A DNA stretch of 64,000 nt from Streptantibioticus cattleyicolor NRRL 8057 = DSM 46488 (GCF_000240165.1 NC_017586.1:4539228-4603227), one strand, 5' to 3'. Shown: positions 1 through 11,095, numbered from the stretch's first letter. Notes: generated by a model not told the origin, from the sequence alone. Translations and numbers: made by a program.

Positions 1-974
1 GTGACCGCCATCCGGACGAAACGCAGCGTGCCCACGCCGAAGTCGAACGACTGGCCCCAGGCGCGTTCGGCCTCGAACCACCCGTCCAGCCGGCCGATCC
101 GGCTGCCCAGGTAGAGCCAGCTGAAGACCAGGCCCAGCGGGCACAGCAGCAGCGCCGCCCAGGGCCGCAAGGGGTATCCCCGTGGGGCTGGGGAATCGTC
201 CCGGCCGCGCACCAGCGCCCACAGCGCGGTCAGCGCCACCGTGCCGACCAGCACCGACGCGGTGGGGCGCACCGTCCCGGCGACCACGGTGAGCACCCCG
301 GCGGCCACCCAGCGCCGCCCGGCCAGTGCCACCAGCGCCCACATCAGCGCGGCGCTGAAGACCGCCTCGGAGTACGGCACCCACAGCGCGAAGGCGTACG
401 GCGAGCAGGCCCACAGCGCGGCGCAGGCGTACCCCGCGCGGCGTCCGGCCAGCGAGCGCGCCAGGGTGTACACCCCGGTGGCGGCCACCGTGCCGGCCAG
501 CCAGGAGACCACCACGCCGGCGTAGGGGTAGCCGATGCCGAGCACCGTGTGGACCGCGCTGATCAGCGCCGGGACCAGCGGGAAGAAGGCGAGGGTGTTC
601 CAGGCCGGCACGCCGTCGGGCAGGTAGCGCAGCCGGTGCTCGTAGCCGTGCTCGGCGATGGCGAGGTAGTTCTTGCTGTCCCACTTGCGCAGCACCCGTT
701 CGGCCGGATATCCGAGGTGATGGCAGACGAGCAGCAGGACGGTGAAGCCGACCGCGGTGATCAGCAGGTGGACCAGGGCGGCGAGGGCCGCCTCGCGCGG
801 CACGAAGGTGACGGTGAACGGCTCCCGGCGCAGCCGCCGGGCGGTGCGGCGCAGCGCGGCGCCTCGGCCGGCGGGCCGGGGCGTCCCGGCCGTGGCGCCG
901 GGCGGGAGGGCCGCCGTGGCACCCGCCCCGCCGCCGCCCGCGGGATTTCCGGACGGAGGGACGGCGTCGGCCAT
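1..974 (-). CDS. PIG-V-like integral membrane glycosyltransferase, 3' end cut by window edge
   Basis: The reading frame is open from an ATG at 974 down to base 1, so the C-terminus is missing (about 324 residues seen). The first 40 residues are Ala/Gly/Pro-rich and probably cytoplasmic. Several hydrophobic helices follow, the first near residues 65-85. The segment RKWDSKNYLAIAEHGY near residue 100 resembles the WD-x-x-Y-x-x-I-A-x-x-G-Y loop of PIG-V/GPI mannosyltransferase 2-like proteins, which carry acidic residues in the first extracytoplasmic loop and use polyprenyl-linked sugars. That family link is from memory. Actinobacterial members are mostly uncharacterised. It lies downstream of pyk on the same strand, but a strong hairpin at 1059-1108 separates them, so it probably has its own promoter in the short gap at 975-1058. 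Confidence 0.7.
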   Translation of the reverse strand, partial: MADAVPPSGNPAGGGGAGATAALPPGATAGTPRPAGRGAALRRTARRLRREPFTVTFVPREAALAALVHLLITAVGFTVLLLVCHHLGYPAERVLRKWDSKNYLAIAEHGYEHRLRYLPDGVPAWNTLAFFPLVPALISAVHTVLGIGYPYAGVVVSWLAGTVAATGVYTLARSLAGRRAGYACAALWACSPYAFALWVPYSEAVFSAALMWALVALAGRRWVAAGVLTVVAGTVRPTASVLVGTVALTALWALVRGRDDSPAPRGYPLRPWAALLLCPLGLVFSWLYLGSRIGRLDGWFEAERAWGQSFDFGVGTLRFVRMAV

Positions 975-1058
975 GACGAGGACTCCCGGGCGGCGTGTCG
1001 GGGGGTGGATGACGGTGGGCGCCACGGCCGGCGGCCGGGCACACGCGCCCAACACACT

Positions 1059-1108
1059 AGGACGACCCTGCCGACCTGGGCAAAGTGGCCCATCGGCAGG
1101 GTCGTCCT
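1059..1108 (-). terminator. Strong hairpin downstream of pyk
   Basis: Two 16-base arms (1059-1074 and 1093-1108) are perfect inverted repeats around an 18-base loop that can itself pair (TGGGC/GCCCA). The hairpin starts 19 bases past the pyk stop codon. There is no clear U tract, which is usual for Streptomyces terminators. Confidence 0.8.
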
Positions 1109-1126
1109 CGGGCGGGCGGTGACGGG

Positions 1127-2557
1127 TCAGTCGCTGTCGCGCTCGCCGAGGTGGTGGACGCGCACCAGGTTGGTGGTGCCGGGGACGCCGGGCGGGGAGC
1201 CGGCCGTGATGATCACGGTGTCGCCCTTGGTGTACTCGCTGAGCTTGAGCATCTCCTGGTCGACCAGGTCCACCATGGCGTCGGTGTGGTCGACGTGGCG
1301 CACCAGGTGCGTGCTGACCCCCCAGGTGAGGGCGAGCTGGTTGCGGGTGGCGGCGTCGGTGGTGAAGGCGAGCACCGGCGCCGGGACCCGGTAGCGGGCG
1401 AGCCGGCGGGCGGTGTCACCGGACTTGGTGAAGGCCACCAGCGTCTTGGCGTCGAGGAAGTCGGCGAGTTCGGCGGCGGCCCTGGCCACCGCGCCGCCCT
1501 GGGTGCGCGGCTTCTTGCCCGGCGCCAGCGGCTGGAGCCCCCGCTTGAGCAGCTCGGTCTCGGCGGCCACCACGATCCGGGACATCGTCTTGACGGTCTC
1601 GATCGGGTACTTGCCGACCGAGGACTCGGCCGACAGCATCACCGCGTCGGCGCCGTCGAGCACCGCGTTGGCCACGTCGGACGCCTCGGCGCGGGTCGGC
1701 CGGGAGGAGTTGATCATCGACTCCATCATCTGGGTGGCGACGATCACCGGCTTGGCGTTGCGGCGGCACAGCTCGACCAGCCGCTTCTGCACCACCGGCA
1801 CCTTCTCCAGCGGGTACTCCACGGCGAGGTCGCCGCGGGCCACCATGACGCCGTCGAAGGCGGCGACCACGTCCTCCATGTTCTCCACCGCCTGAGGCTT
1901 CTCCACCTTGGCGATGACCGGGACGCGGCGCCCCTCCTCGTCCATCACGCGGTGCACGTCGCGGACGTCCTTGGCGTCCCGGACGAAGGAGAGGGCCACC
2001 ATGTCCACGCCCATGCGCAGGGCGAACCGCAGGTCCTCCACGTCCTTTTCGGACAGCGCCGGGACGTTGACGGCGGTACCGGGCAGGTTGATGCCCTTGT
2101 GGTCGGAGACGATGCCGCCCTCGACCACCAGGCAGCGCACCTGGGTACCGGTCACCTCGACCACCCGCAGCGCCACGTTGCCGTCGTTGATCAGCACCGG
2201 GTCGCCCTGGCTGACGTCACCGGGGAGGCCCTTGTAGGTGGTGCCGCAGAGGTGCTTGTCGCCGGGGACGTCCTCGGTGGTGATGGTGAACTCGTCGCCC
2301 GCCACCAGCTCCACCGGGCCGTCGGCGAAGGTCTCCAGGCGGATCTTGGGCCCCTGGAGGTCGGCGAGGACGCCCACCGCCTGGCCGCTCTCCTCGGCGA
2401 CCTTGCGCACGCGGTGGTACCGCTCCTCGTGCTCGGCGTGGGTGCCGTGGCTGAAGTTGAAGCGGGCCACGTTCATCCCGGCCTCGACCAGCGCCTTGAG
2501 CTGGTCGTAGGAGTCGACGGCGGGACCCAGGGTGCAGACGATTTTGGCTCGGCGCAT
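1127..2557 (-). CDS. pyk: Pyruvate kinase
   Basis: This 476-residue enzyme converts phosphoenolpyruvate and ADP to pyruvate and ATP in the last step of glycolysis. The protein opens MRRAKIVCTLGPA, the usual start of Streptomyces pyruvate kinases, so ATG 2557 is preferred over upstream in-frame starts. Family landmarks are visible: NFSHG near residue 34, the catalytic-lysine segment IAKVEKPQ at 215-222, the metal/substrate segment ARGDLAVEYP at 240-249, and QMMESM. Length matches the family (470-490). It is the last gene of an ackA-pyk stretch, with only 37 bases between the ackA stop and this start; AGGAT lies just upstream of the ATG. As I recall, the order pyk-ackA-pta with divergent pfkA is conserved in Streptomyces around the second pyruvate kinase gene. 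Confidence 0.95.
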   Translation of the reverse strand: MRRAKIVCTLGPAVDSYDQLKALVEAGMNVARFNFSHGTHAEHEERYHRVRKVAEESGQAVGVLADLQGPKIRLETFADGPVELVAGDEFTITTEDVPGDKHLCGTTYKGLPGDVSQGDPVLINDGNVALRVVEVTGTQVRCLVVEGGIVSDHKGINLPGTAVNVPALSEKDVEDLRFALRMGVDMVALSFVRDAKDVRDVHRVMDEEGRRVPVIAKVEKPQAVENMEDVVAAFDGVMVARGDLAVEYPLEKVPVVQKRLVELCRRNAKPVIVATQMMESMINSSRPTRAEASDVANAVLDGADAVMLSAESSVGKYPIETVKTMSRIVVAAETELLKRGLQPLAPGKKPRTQGGAVARAAAELADFLDAKTLVAFTKSGDTARRLARYRVPAPVLAFTTDAATRNQLALTWGVSTHLVRHVDHTDAMVDLVDQEMLKLSEYTKGDTVIITAGSPPGVPGTTNLVRVHHLGERDSD

Positions 2558-2594
2558 GTGGACGATCCTATCGATATTTTGTTCCGTCCCGGAA

Positions 2595-3862
<1,268 letters not shown>

Positions 3863-3866
<4 letters not shown>

Positions 3867-5974
3867 CGGGCGTCGCCCTCGCCCTGGGCCTGGATGGCGG
3901 TGATCGCCACGGTGTTGACGATGTCCTGGACCAGGGCGCCGCGCGAGAGGTCGTTGACCGGCTTGCGCAGGCCCTGGAGGACCGGGCCGACCGCGATGGC
4001 GCCCGCCGAGCGCTGCACGGCCTTGTAGGTGTTGTTGCCGGTGTTGAGGTCCGGGAAGATCAGCACCGTGGCCCGCCCCGCCACCTTGGAGCCGGGCAGC
4101 TTGGTCGCCGCCACCTGCGGGTCGACCGCCGCGTCGTACTGGATCGGCCCCTCCACCAGCAGGTCGGGCCGCAGCTCGCGGACGATCTCGGTGGCCCGGC
4201 GCACCTTGTCCACGTCGGCGCCGGAGCCGGAGGTGCCGGTGGAGTACGAGAGCATGGCCACCCGGGGCTCCACCCCGAAGCGGGCCGCGGTCACCGCCGA
4301 CTGGAGGGCGATGTCGGCCAGCTGCTCGGCGTCCGGGTCGGGGTTGACCGCGCAGTCGCCGTAGACCAGCACCTTGTCGGCGAGGCACATGAAGAACACC
4401 GAGGAGACGATGGAGGCGTCGGCCCGGGTCTTGATCACCTCGAAGGCGGGGCGGATGGTGGCCGCGGTGGAGTGCACCGCGCCGGAGACCATGCCGTCGG
4501 CGAGCCCCTCGCGCACCATCAGGGTGCCGAAGTAGGAGACGTCGGTGACCACGTCGTGGGCGAGTTCGACGGTCATCCCCTTGTGGGCGCGGAGCTTGGC
4601 GTACAGCTCGGCGAAGTTCTCCCGCAGCGGGGAGGTCTGCGGGTCCAGGATGCGGGCGACCGCGCCGGTGCCGGGGGCGGCGGAGTCCAGGCCCAGGCTG
4701 ATGCCGAGTTCCGCGACGCGCTTGCGGATCGCGGTCTCGTCGCCCAGCAGCGTCAGGTCGCACACGTTGCGGCGCAGCAGTACCTCGGCGGCGCGCAGGA
4801 TGCGTTCCTCGGTGCCCTCGGGGAGGACCACGTGGCGGCGGGCGGAGCGGGCGCGTTCGATCAGCTCGTGCTCGAACATCATCGGGGTGACCCGGGGGCT
4901 GCGGACCACCGAGAGGCGTTCGGTCAGCTCCGTGGTGTCCACGTTGAGCTCGAACAGGCCCAGCGCGGTCTCCGCCTTGCGCGGGGTGGCCGCGGTGAGC
5001 TTGCCCTCCAGCGTGAACAGCTCGGCGGCGGTCGGGAAGGAGCCGCCGGCCACCGCGAGCACCGGGGTGCCGGGGGCGAGCCGGGCGGCCAGGGCGAGGA
5101 TGTCCGGGCCGGGGCGCTCGTCCAGGGTGAGCAGCAGCCCGGCGATGGCGGGGGAGCCGGCCGAGTGCGCGGCCAGCGCGCCGACGATCAGATCGGCCCG
5201 GTCGCCCGGGGTGACCACCAGGCAGCCGGGGGTCAGCGCGGGCAGGAAGGAGGGCAGCATGGCGCCGCCGAAGACGAAGTCGAGCACGTTGCGGGCGAGC
5301 CCGGCGTCGTCGCCGAGGATCACGTCGGCGCCGAGCGCCTGCACCACCTGGGCCATGGTGGGCGCGGAGAGCGAGGGCTCCTCGGGCAGGACGTAGGCGG
5401 GGACCGCGAGCCGGCCGGCCAGCCGGGCCGCGGTGGCCTCGGCCTCGGCCGGCGGCACCCGGTTGGCGATCATGGCCAGGACGTCGCAGCCGGCCGCGGT
5501 GAAGGCGCGCTGGGCGTTGTGCACCTCGGCCGCGATGGTGTCGGCCCGGCCGCCGGAGCCGCCGACCACCGGCAGCAGCGAGGCGCCGAACTCGTTGGCC
5601 AGCCGGGCGTTGAGCGACAGCTCGTCGGGGAGCTGGGTGCCGGCGTAGTCGGAGCCGAGGACGAGGACGACCTCGTAGTCGCGGGCGACCGCGTGGAAGC
5701 GGTCCACCAGGAGGGAGACCAGCTCGTCGGTGCCCTGCTCGGCCTGGAGGCGGGCGGCGTCGGCGTAGGGGAGGCCGTAGACGGTGGCCGGGTCCTGGGA
5801 GAGCCGGTAGCGGGCCCGCAGCAGTTCGAAGAGGCGGTCCGGTCCGTCGTGCATCAGCGGGCGGTAGACCCCCACCCGGTCCACCTGGCGGGTGAGGAGT
5901 TCCATCATGCCGAGTTCGACGACCTGACGGCCGTCCCCGCGGCCGATCCCGGTTATGTACACGCTGCGCGTCAC
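3863..5974 (-). CDS. pta: Phosphate acetyltransferase, long form
   Basis: Converts acetyl-CoA and phosphate to acetyl phosphate and CoA. At 703 residues it is the long bacterial form: an N-terminal P-loop-like domain of about 230 residues (start MTRSVYITGIGRGDGRQ), a central DRTGG-type regulatory domain, and the C-terminal catalytic PTA_PTB domain from about residue 380 (LPEGTEERILRAAEVLLRR, then VSGAVHSTAATIRPA and FPDLNTGNNTYKAVQRS). The start is GTG 5974. It is the first gene of a pta-ackA-pyk unit transcribed away from pfkA. Confidence 0.95.
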
Positions 5975-6158
5975 GCGCCTGCTCCGTCCTGATGAGTCCC
6001 TGGTGGCATGCGCCTGCCGCCCACTCGACGCTAGCGCGCCCCGGAAGGCGCCGCGCGCCGGAGGTCACGGGCGGCGAGGGGCGAGCGGAAGCGGGTCACC
6101 GCAATATTCTCATATGGTGTGAATAGACAGTTCGCCGGGGACAGGGAGACTGATCGCG
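5975..6158. promoter_or_regulatory. Divergent pta/pfkA intergenic region
   Basis: These 184 bases separate two divergent glycolysis/acetate genes. The pfkA-proximal half holds an unusually AT-rich stretch (6103-6130, including ATATTCTCATATGG and a TATTC/GAATA inverted pair), the likely promoter and operator zone. GGGAG about 13 bases upstream of the pfkA ATG is its ribosome site. I see no match to a regulator box I know. Confidence 0.5.
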
Positions 6159-7184
6159 ATGCGCATCGGAGTTCTCACCGCCGGGGGCGACTGCCCGGGG
6201 CTCAACGCCGTCATCCGCTCGGTGACCCACCGCGGCATCACCGGACACGGTGACGAGATCATCGGCTTCGAGGACGGCTTCAAGGGGCTGCTGGAGGGGC
6301 GGTTCCGGCCGCTGGACCTCAACTCGGTCAGCGGCATCCTGGCCCGCGGCGGCACCATCCTCGGCTCGGCCCGGCTGGAGCGCGCCCGGCTCCACGAGGC
6401 CGCCGACAACGTGGCCGCGCTCCAGGCCGACCACGGGATCGACGTCCTGATCCCCATCGGCGGCGAGGGCACCCTCACCGCCGCCCGGATGCTCTCCGAC
6501 GCCGGGATGCCGGTGGTGGGGGTGCCCAAGACCATCGACAACGACATCTCGGCCACCGACCGCACCTTCGGCTTCGACACCGCCGTCACCGTCGCCACCG
6601 AGGCCATCGACCGGCTGAAGACCACCGCCGAGTCCCACCAGCGGGTGATGGTGGTGGAGGTGATGGGACGGCACGCCGGCTGGATCGCCCTGGAGTCCGG
6701 CATGGCCGGCGGCGCCCACGCCATCCTGCTGCCCGAGCGCCCCTTCGACCCCGCCGACATCTGCGCCATGGTCGACCAGCGGTTCCAGCGCGGCAAGAAG
6801 TTCGCCGTGGTCTGCGTCGCCGAGGGCGCCCACCCCATCGAGGGGACGATGCCCTACGGCCACGGCGAGATCGACCCGTACGGCCACGAACGCTTCATCG
6901 GGATCGGCACCCGGCTCGCCGACGAACTCGCCGGCCGGCTGGGGAAGGAGGCCAAGCCGGTCATCCTCGGCCACGTCCAGCGCGGCGGCGTCCCCACCGC
7001 GTACGACAGGGTGCTCGCCACCCGCTTCGGCTGGCACGCGGTGGAGGCCGCGCACAAGGGCGCCTTCGGCAGCATGACGGCGCTGCGCGGCAACCACGTG
7101 GAGCTGGTGCCGCTCAGGGACGCCATCACGGTGCTCAAGCGGGTGCCGCCGGACCGGATGGAGGAGGCCGAGTCGGTCTTCTGA
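6159..7184 (+). CDS. pfkA: ATP-dependent 6-phosphofructokinase
   Basis: Phosphorylates fructose 6-phosphate to fructose 1,6-bisphosphate, the committed step of glycolysis. The 341-residue protein begins MRIGVLTAGGDCPGLNAVIR with the nucleotide-binding glycine turn. GGEGTL near residue 105 has Gly at the position that distinguishes ATP enzymes from PPi enzymes, while PKTIDND near 125 has the Lys seen in actinobacterial group III enzymes. TFGFDTA, the substrate segment VMVVEVMGRHAGW, and the C-terminal ILGHVQRGG are all present. It converges with the ABC permease gene with only 15 bases between stop codons. Confidence 0.95.
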   Translation: MRIGVLTAGGDCPGLNAVIRSVTHRGITGHGDEIIGFEDGFKGLLEGRFRPLDLNSVSGILARGGTILGSARLERARLHEAADNVAALQADHGIDVLIPIGGEGTLTAARMLSDAGMPVVGVPKTIDNDISATDRTFGFDTAVTVATEAIDRLKTTAESHQRVMVVEVMGRHAGWIALESGMAGGAHAILLPERPFDPADICAMVDQRFQRGKKFAVVCVAEGAHPIEGTMPYGHGEIDPYGHERFIGIGTRLADELAGRLGKEAKPVILGHVQRGGVPTAYDRVLATRFGWHAVEAAHKGAFGSMTALRGNHVELVPLRDAITVLKRVPPDRMEEAESVF

Positions 7185-7199
7185 CCGTCGCCGCCCCGC

Positions 7200-8024
7200 T
7201 CACCCCTTCAGCGCCCCGCCCAGCGCGAAACCGCCGCCGAGCCGCCGCGCGATCAGCACGTAGAGCACCACCACCGGCGCCGAGTACAGCACCGAGAAGG
7301 CCGCCAGCTGCCCGTAGACCACCGTGCCGTAGGAGCCGAAGAAGGCGTAGACGCTCACCGAGGCCGGCAGCCGGTCGGGGGAGAGCAGCAGCATGAAGGG
7401 GACGAAGAAGTTGCCCCAGGTGGCGATGAAGGTGAAGACGGTGACCACGGTCGCCCCGGGGCCCATCAGCGGCAGCACCACCCGGCGCAGCGCCCGCATC
7501 GGCGAGGCCCCGTCGGTCCACGCCGCCTCCTCCAGCGACACCGGCACCTCGTCCATGAAGTTCTTCATCAGCCAGATGGCGAACGGCAGTTGGGTGGCGG
7601 CCAGGAAGAGCGCGGTGCCCCACATGGTGTCGATCAGGTTCACCCGGACGAAGAGCCCGTAGACCGGGACCATCACCGCGGTGATCGGCAGGCAGGTGGC
7701 GAAGAGGACGGTGACCAGGAAGGGCCGCTTGAGGCGGGAGCGGTAACGGGAGAGCGGGTAGGCGGCGAGCACCGCGGCGGCCACCGTCACCGCGGTCGCC
7801 CCGCCGCACAGCAGCAGGCTGTTGGCCATCGGCGTGAAGGTGACCTCCGGGGTGAGCACGGCCGCGTAGTTGGCGGTGGTCAACGGACGCGGCCACGCGG
7901 TGCGCAGCGTGGCGTGCTCGTCGAAGGAGGCCAGCAGCAGCCAGCTCAGTGGCACCGCGAAGGCCACCGCCACCACCAGCAGCGCCGCGTCGGCCGCCAG
8001 CCGCACCCGGGCCGGCCGCCTCAC
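7200..8024 (-). CDS. Sugar ABC transporter permease, MalG/CUT1 type
   Basis: A 274-residue inner-membrane permease, the second of a pair forming the channel of a carbohydrate importer. Six hydrophobic segments are visible, the first after residue 8. The EAA loop that contacts the ATPase reads EEAAWTDGASPMRALRRVVLP, as in MalG-like subunits. The GTG start at 8024 overlaps the stop of the upstream permease as GTGA, so the pair is coupled. No ATPase gene lies in the operon; CUT1 importers of Streptomyces commonly share the multi-purpose ATPase MsiK, so that is the likely partner by inference. The sugar cannot be named from sequence. Confidence 0.9.
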   Translation of the reverse strand: MRRPARVRLAADAALLVVAVAFAVPLSWLLLASFDEHATLRTAWPRPLTTANYAAVLTPEVTFTPMANSLLLCGGATAVTVAAAVLAAYPLSRYRSRLKRPFLVTVLFATCLPITAVMVPVYGLFVRVNLIDTMWGTALFLAATQLPFAIWLMKNFMDEVPVSLEEAAWTDGASPMRALRRVVLPLMGPGATVVTVFTFIATWGNFFVPFMLLLSPDRLPASVSVYAFFGSYGTVVYGQLAAFSVLYSAPVVVLYVLIARRLGGGFALGGALKG

Positions 8025-8944
8025 AACTCGCCCCGCAGCAGCCGCAGATACCCCACCGAGAACAGCGCCCCCACCACCAGCAGCAGCAACGCCACCGCGG
8101 TGCCGTAGCCGATCAGGCTCTGCTGGAACGCCTTCTCGTACATGAACAGCGGCAGCGTCTGGCTGCGGTCGCCCGGGCCGCCCCGGGTCATCGCCCACAG
8201 CAGCCCGAAGACCGACAGCGTCTGCAAGGTCACCAGCATCAGGTTGGTGCCCACCGAACGCCGGATCAGCGGCAGCGTCACGTGCCACATCCGCCGCACC
8301 GCCCCGGCGCCGTCCAGCTCTGCCTGCTCCAGCACGTCCCGGGAGACCGCGTCGAGCGCCGCGGAGTACACCAGCATCGAGAAGGCGGTGCCCCGCCACA
8401 CGTTGGCCAGCGACACCGCCAGCATCGGCAGCGTGAACAGCCAGTTCTGGCGCGGCAGATGGAGCAGGCCCAGGACGGCGTCGAGGGTGCCCTCGCGGCG
8501 GAAGAAGGCGTACAGCAGGAACCCCGCCACGATCTCCGGCACCACCCAGGCGGCGATCACCACCGCGCCGGTGATCCGCCGCACCGGACGTGAGGCGTGC
8601 CGCAGCAGCGCGGCCAGCGCCAGCCCCAGCGTGTTCTGGCCGGCCACCGCGGAGCCGGCCACGAAGACCACGGTGAGCACCACCGCGTTGCGGAACCCCG
8701 GATCGGCCAGCGCCCAGCGGAAGTTGGCGGTGCCGGTGAAGTGGGTGGCCGAGGCGCCGGTGAGCCGCATGTCGGTGAAGGCCAGGTAGCCGCAGTAGGC
8801 GATCGGCCCGGCGAGGAAGAGCAGCAGCAAGGCGACGGCGGGCAGCAGCGGCAGCCCGCGCAGCACGGTGCGCCGCACCCGCCCCGGCGCCCTGGCCGCC
8901 GCCCGTCCGCCGCCCGCCGCCGCGCCCGCGACGGCCCCGCTCAC
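8021..8944 (-). CDS. Sugar ABC transporter permease, MalF/UgpA type
   Basis: A 307-residue permease with a short Ala/Arg/Gly-rich N-tail, a first membrane helix at about residues 30-50 (LPAVALLLLFLAGPIAYCGY), and five more. Its EAA-type loop reads EQAELDGAGAVRRMWHVTLP. GTG 8944 overlaps the stop of the binding-protein gene (GTGA), and its own stop overlaps the next permease. It forms a heterodimeric channel with the 7200-8024 product. Confidence 0.88.
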   Translation of the reverse strand: MSGAVAGAAAGGGRAAARAPGRVRRTVLRGLPLLPAVALLLLFLAGPIAYCGYLAFTDMRLTGASATHFTGTANFRWALADPGFRNAVVLTVVFVAGSAVAGQNTLGLALAALLRHASRPVRRITGAVVIAAWVVPEIVAGFLLYAFFRREGTLDAVLGLLHLPRQNWLFTLPMLAVSLANVWRGTAFSMLVYSAALDAVSRDVLEQAELDGAGAVRRMWHVTLPLIRRSVGTNLMLVTLQTLSVFGLLWAMTRGGPGDRSQTLPLFMYEKAFQQSLIGYGTAVALLLLVVGALFSVGYLRLLRGEL

Positions 8945-10326
8945 CGGGCGGACTCCACCGCGCCGCCGGCGATCTGGGACAACTGCCGGTCGTAGTCCCG
9001 GGCCGCCGCCGCGACCGACGACTGACTGGTGCTGACCGCCTCCGTCGCCTCCCCGATCGCGATGGAGACCTGCGGGTAGACCGGGAGCGCCGGACGGTAG
9101 TGGGTGTAGCGCACCAGCGTGGTGAAGAAGCCGACGCCCGGCATCGAGGTCAGGTAACGGCGGTCGGCGGCGACGTCGGAGCGCACCGCGATGTTGGCCT
9201 GGCGCACGTCGAACGTGGCGGCGTTCGCCCCGCTCTGCGCCGTGGTCAGGAACTCCCAGGCGAGCCCCGGGTTGTGCGCCTTGGCGGCGATCGACCAGAT
9301 CCAGCCGCCGGACATGCTCACCGCGCCGGGCGCCTGGCCGTGCTCGGTCGGCATCGCGGCGGTGCCCATCACCGTGTTCCAGCGCGGCCAGGGACGGGCG
9401 CCGGTCGGCGACCAGTACTGGCCCAGCCAGGAGCCGTCCAGGTCGATGGCGACCTTGCCGGAGGGGATCCACTCGGTGGCCACCACGGTGGGCACGTTGG
9501 GGTCGAGCGCGTCGGACAGCTCGGGGCCGAGCTTGTCGTGGTAGACGGTGCGGACGAACGCCAGCGCGTCGGCGAACCCCTGGCCGCCGGTGACCCACTT
9601 GGCGTGCGCCGGGTCGTACAGCGGGTCGGGCCCGGTGCCGTAGGCCAGCATCTCGAAGCCCTGCATCGCCGCCGCCTCACCGGCCGCCTTGCCGGTGTAG
9701 ACGTTGAGCGGGACGACCCCGGGCACCTCGCGCTTGACGGTGCGGGCGGCGGACAGGATGTCGTCCCAGGTGCGCGGCTGCCAGTTCGCCGGGAGGCCGG
9801 CGCGGGCGAAGATCTCCTTGTCGAACCACAGGCCACGGGTGTCGGTGCCGTCCGGCACGCCGTAGGTGTGACCGTCCTGGCCCCGGGCGGCGGCCTTGGC
9901 GGTGGCGTCGAAGCGCCGCCAGTCGGGCCAGCCGGCCAGGTAGTCGTCGAGCGGGCGCAGATACCCCGCGCGGATGTCGGAGTTGACCAGGAAGGTGTCC
10001 TCGTAGACCAGGTCCGGGGCGGTGCGCGGGGACCGCATCATCTGCTGGACCTTGGCGTAGTAGTCGTTCTCCGCCGCGGTGACCGGCTCCAGCACCACGT
10101 GCTTGCCCGGATGGGCCTTCTCGAACTGCTCCTTGACCCCGGCGAGGAAGTCCGACATCACCCGGACCTTGTTGTCGGGGACCTGCTCGTAGGCGATCCT
10201 GACGGTGTCGGGGCCTTCCGCGGAGCCGCTGCCGCAGCCGGCCGGTCCGGCGGCGGCCAGGGCCACGCAGCACAGGGCGGGCAGAAGTCGTGCCGGAAGC
10301 CTTGCGGGCCGTCGGCGACCGAGCAT
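8941..10326 (-). CDS. Extracellular sugar-binding lipoprotein (SBP family 1)
   Basis: A 461-residue solute receptor of the CUT1 importer. The start ATG 10326 has a strong GAAGGAGG site. The N-terminus has Arg-rich then hydrophobic residues and a lipobox near residues 25-29 ending GPAGC-GS, predicting a lipid-anchored extracytoplasmic protein. The mature part has the usual family 1 pattern: DTVRIAYEQVPDNKV at the start, EKAHPGKHVVLEPV, then VPDGTDTRGLWFDKEIFARAGL and SGGWIWSIAAKAHNPGLAWEFL. It is followed by two overlapping permease genes. Upstream is an Xre-type regulator gene on the same strand, 100 bases away. Confidence 0.92.
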   Translation of the reverse strand: MLGRRRPARLPARLLPALCCVALAAAGPAGCGSGSAEGPDTVRIAYEQVPDNKVRVMSDFLAGVKEQFEKAHPGKHVVLEPVTAAENDYYAKVQQMMRSPRTAPDLVYEDTFLVNSDIRAGYLRPLDDYLAGWPDWRRFDATAKAAARGQDGHTYGVPDGTDTRGLWFDKEIFARAGLPANWQPRTWDDILSAARTVKREVPGVVPLNVYTGKAAGEAAAMQGFEMLAYGTGPDPLYDPAHAKWVTGGQGFADALAFVRTVYHDKLGPELSDALDPNVPTVVATEWIPSGKVAIDLDGSWLGQYWSPTGARPWPRWNTVMGTAAMPTEHGQAPGAVSMSGGWIWSIAAKAHNPGLAWEFLTTAQSGANAATFDVRQANIAVRSDVAADRRYLTSMPGVGFFTTLVRYTHYRPALPVYPQVSIAIGEATEAVSTSQSSVAAAARDYDRQLSQIAGGAVESAR

Positions 10327-10412
10327 GGGCACGTCCTCCTTCGGCACCGGGCGCGCACGTCCGGCGCGGGTCGTGGAAGGGGATGCTGCTGCTGCCGCTC
10401 GACGGTAAGTGG

Positions 10413-10426
10413 CCGGTGACAACCGG
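10413..10426. promoter_or_regulatory. Short inverted repeat upstream of the sugar importer operon
   Basis: CCGGT-GACA-ACCGG, a 5+4+5 inverted repeat, sits immediately past the regulator stop codon and about 90 bases upstream of the binding-protein start. It could be an operator for the importer. This is weak evidence, since such short GC repeats are common here. Confidence 0.25.
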
Positions 10427-11095
10427 TCAATGGCCCGGTGCGACCAGCGCCCAGAAGCGGTCCGGCGCCGCGTCCAGATACGCCCCGCCGCCGTTCCCGG
10501 CCGGGGCCGAGGCGCTCCAGCTCAACGTGGCCGTCATCAGCGCCTGGTACTCGTCGTACATCCGGCGCAGCGCCCCGGCCACCCGCTGCCGGGGGTACGG
10601 GACGAGCGCGGCCACCGGGCGGACGTACGCCTGCCAGCGCACCGTGGCCGCCGAACGCAGCAGCGCGGCCAGCGCCGCGTCCCGGCCGGTGAGCGCCAGC
10701 AGTTCGCGCGGGGTCAGGCGCAGCACCTCGCCCAGGGCAGCGGTCCGCCGGTCGTCGCCGGTCCAGCGGTCGTGCTCCTCCATCCGCCGGTACTCGCGCG
10801 GGCGCAGCCCCACCGCGAGCGCCAGGTCCTCCAGCGCCAGCCCGGCGGCCCAGCGGTGCTCCCGCAACGTGGTGGGGCGGCCGAGCAGATCGGCCGGGGC
10901 GCACCACAGCGCCCCGGCGAGCGCGGCCACCTCCCGCTCGCCGGGGAACGCCTCGCCGCGCTCCCAGGCGCGTACCGTCCCCGGCGCCACGTCGAGGGCG
11001 AACGAGACCCGGATCGCGTGGGAGACCTGGGCGTGCGACATGCCGAGCTGCCAGCGCAGCCGCCGCGCAGCCGCGGGATCGAAGGGAGGCGGCAT
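10427..11095 (-). CDS. Xre-type helix-turn-helix regulator
   Basis: A 222-residue soluble protein with what look like two helix-turn-helix units. The first (residues about 10-65) reads RLRWQLGMSHAQVSHAI then VAPGTVRAWERGEAFP, typical of Cro/CI folds. The second (about 85-135) contains LALEDLALAVGLRPREYRRME. The C-terminal third is not recognisable and could bind a ligand. ATG 11095 is chosen; a GTG two codons upstream is possible. It lies just upstream of, and on the same strand as, the sugar importer, so it may be its local regulator, but no LacI/ROK features are present. Confidence 0.75.
   Translation of the reverse strand: MPPPFDPAAARRLRWQLGMSHAQVSHAIRVSFALDVAPGTVRAWERGEAFPGEREVAALAGALWCAPADLLGRPTTLREHRWAAGLALEDLALAVGLRPREYRRMEEHDRWTGDDRRTAALGEVLRLTPRELLALTGRDAALAALLRSAATVRWQAYVRPVAALVPYPRQRVAGALRRMYDEYQALMTATLSWSASAPAGNGGGAYLDAAPDRFWALVAPGH

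Noticed and set aside
5975-6158. Rex redox-sensor site in front of pta/pfkA
   Set aside because: The AT-rich stretch lacks the TGTGAAC/GTTCACA pattern.
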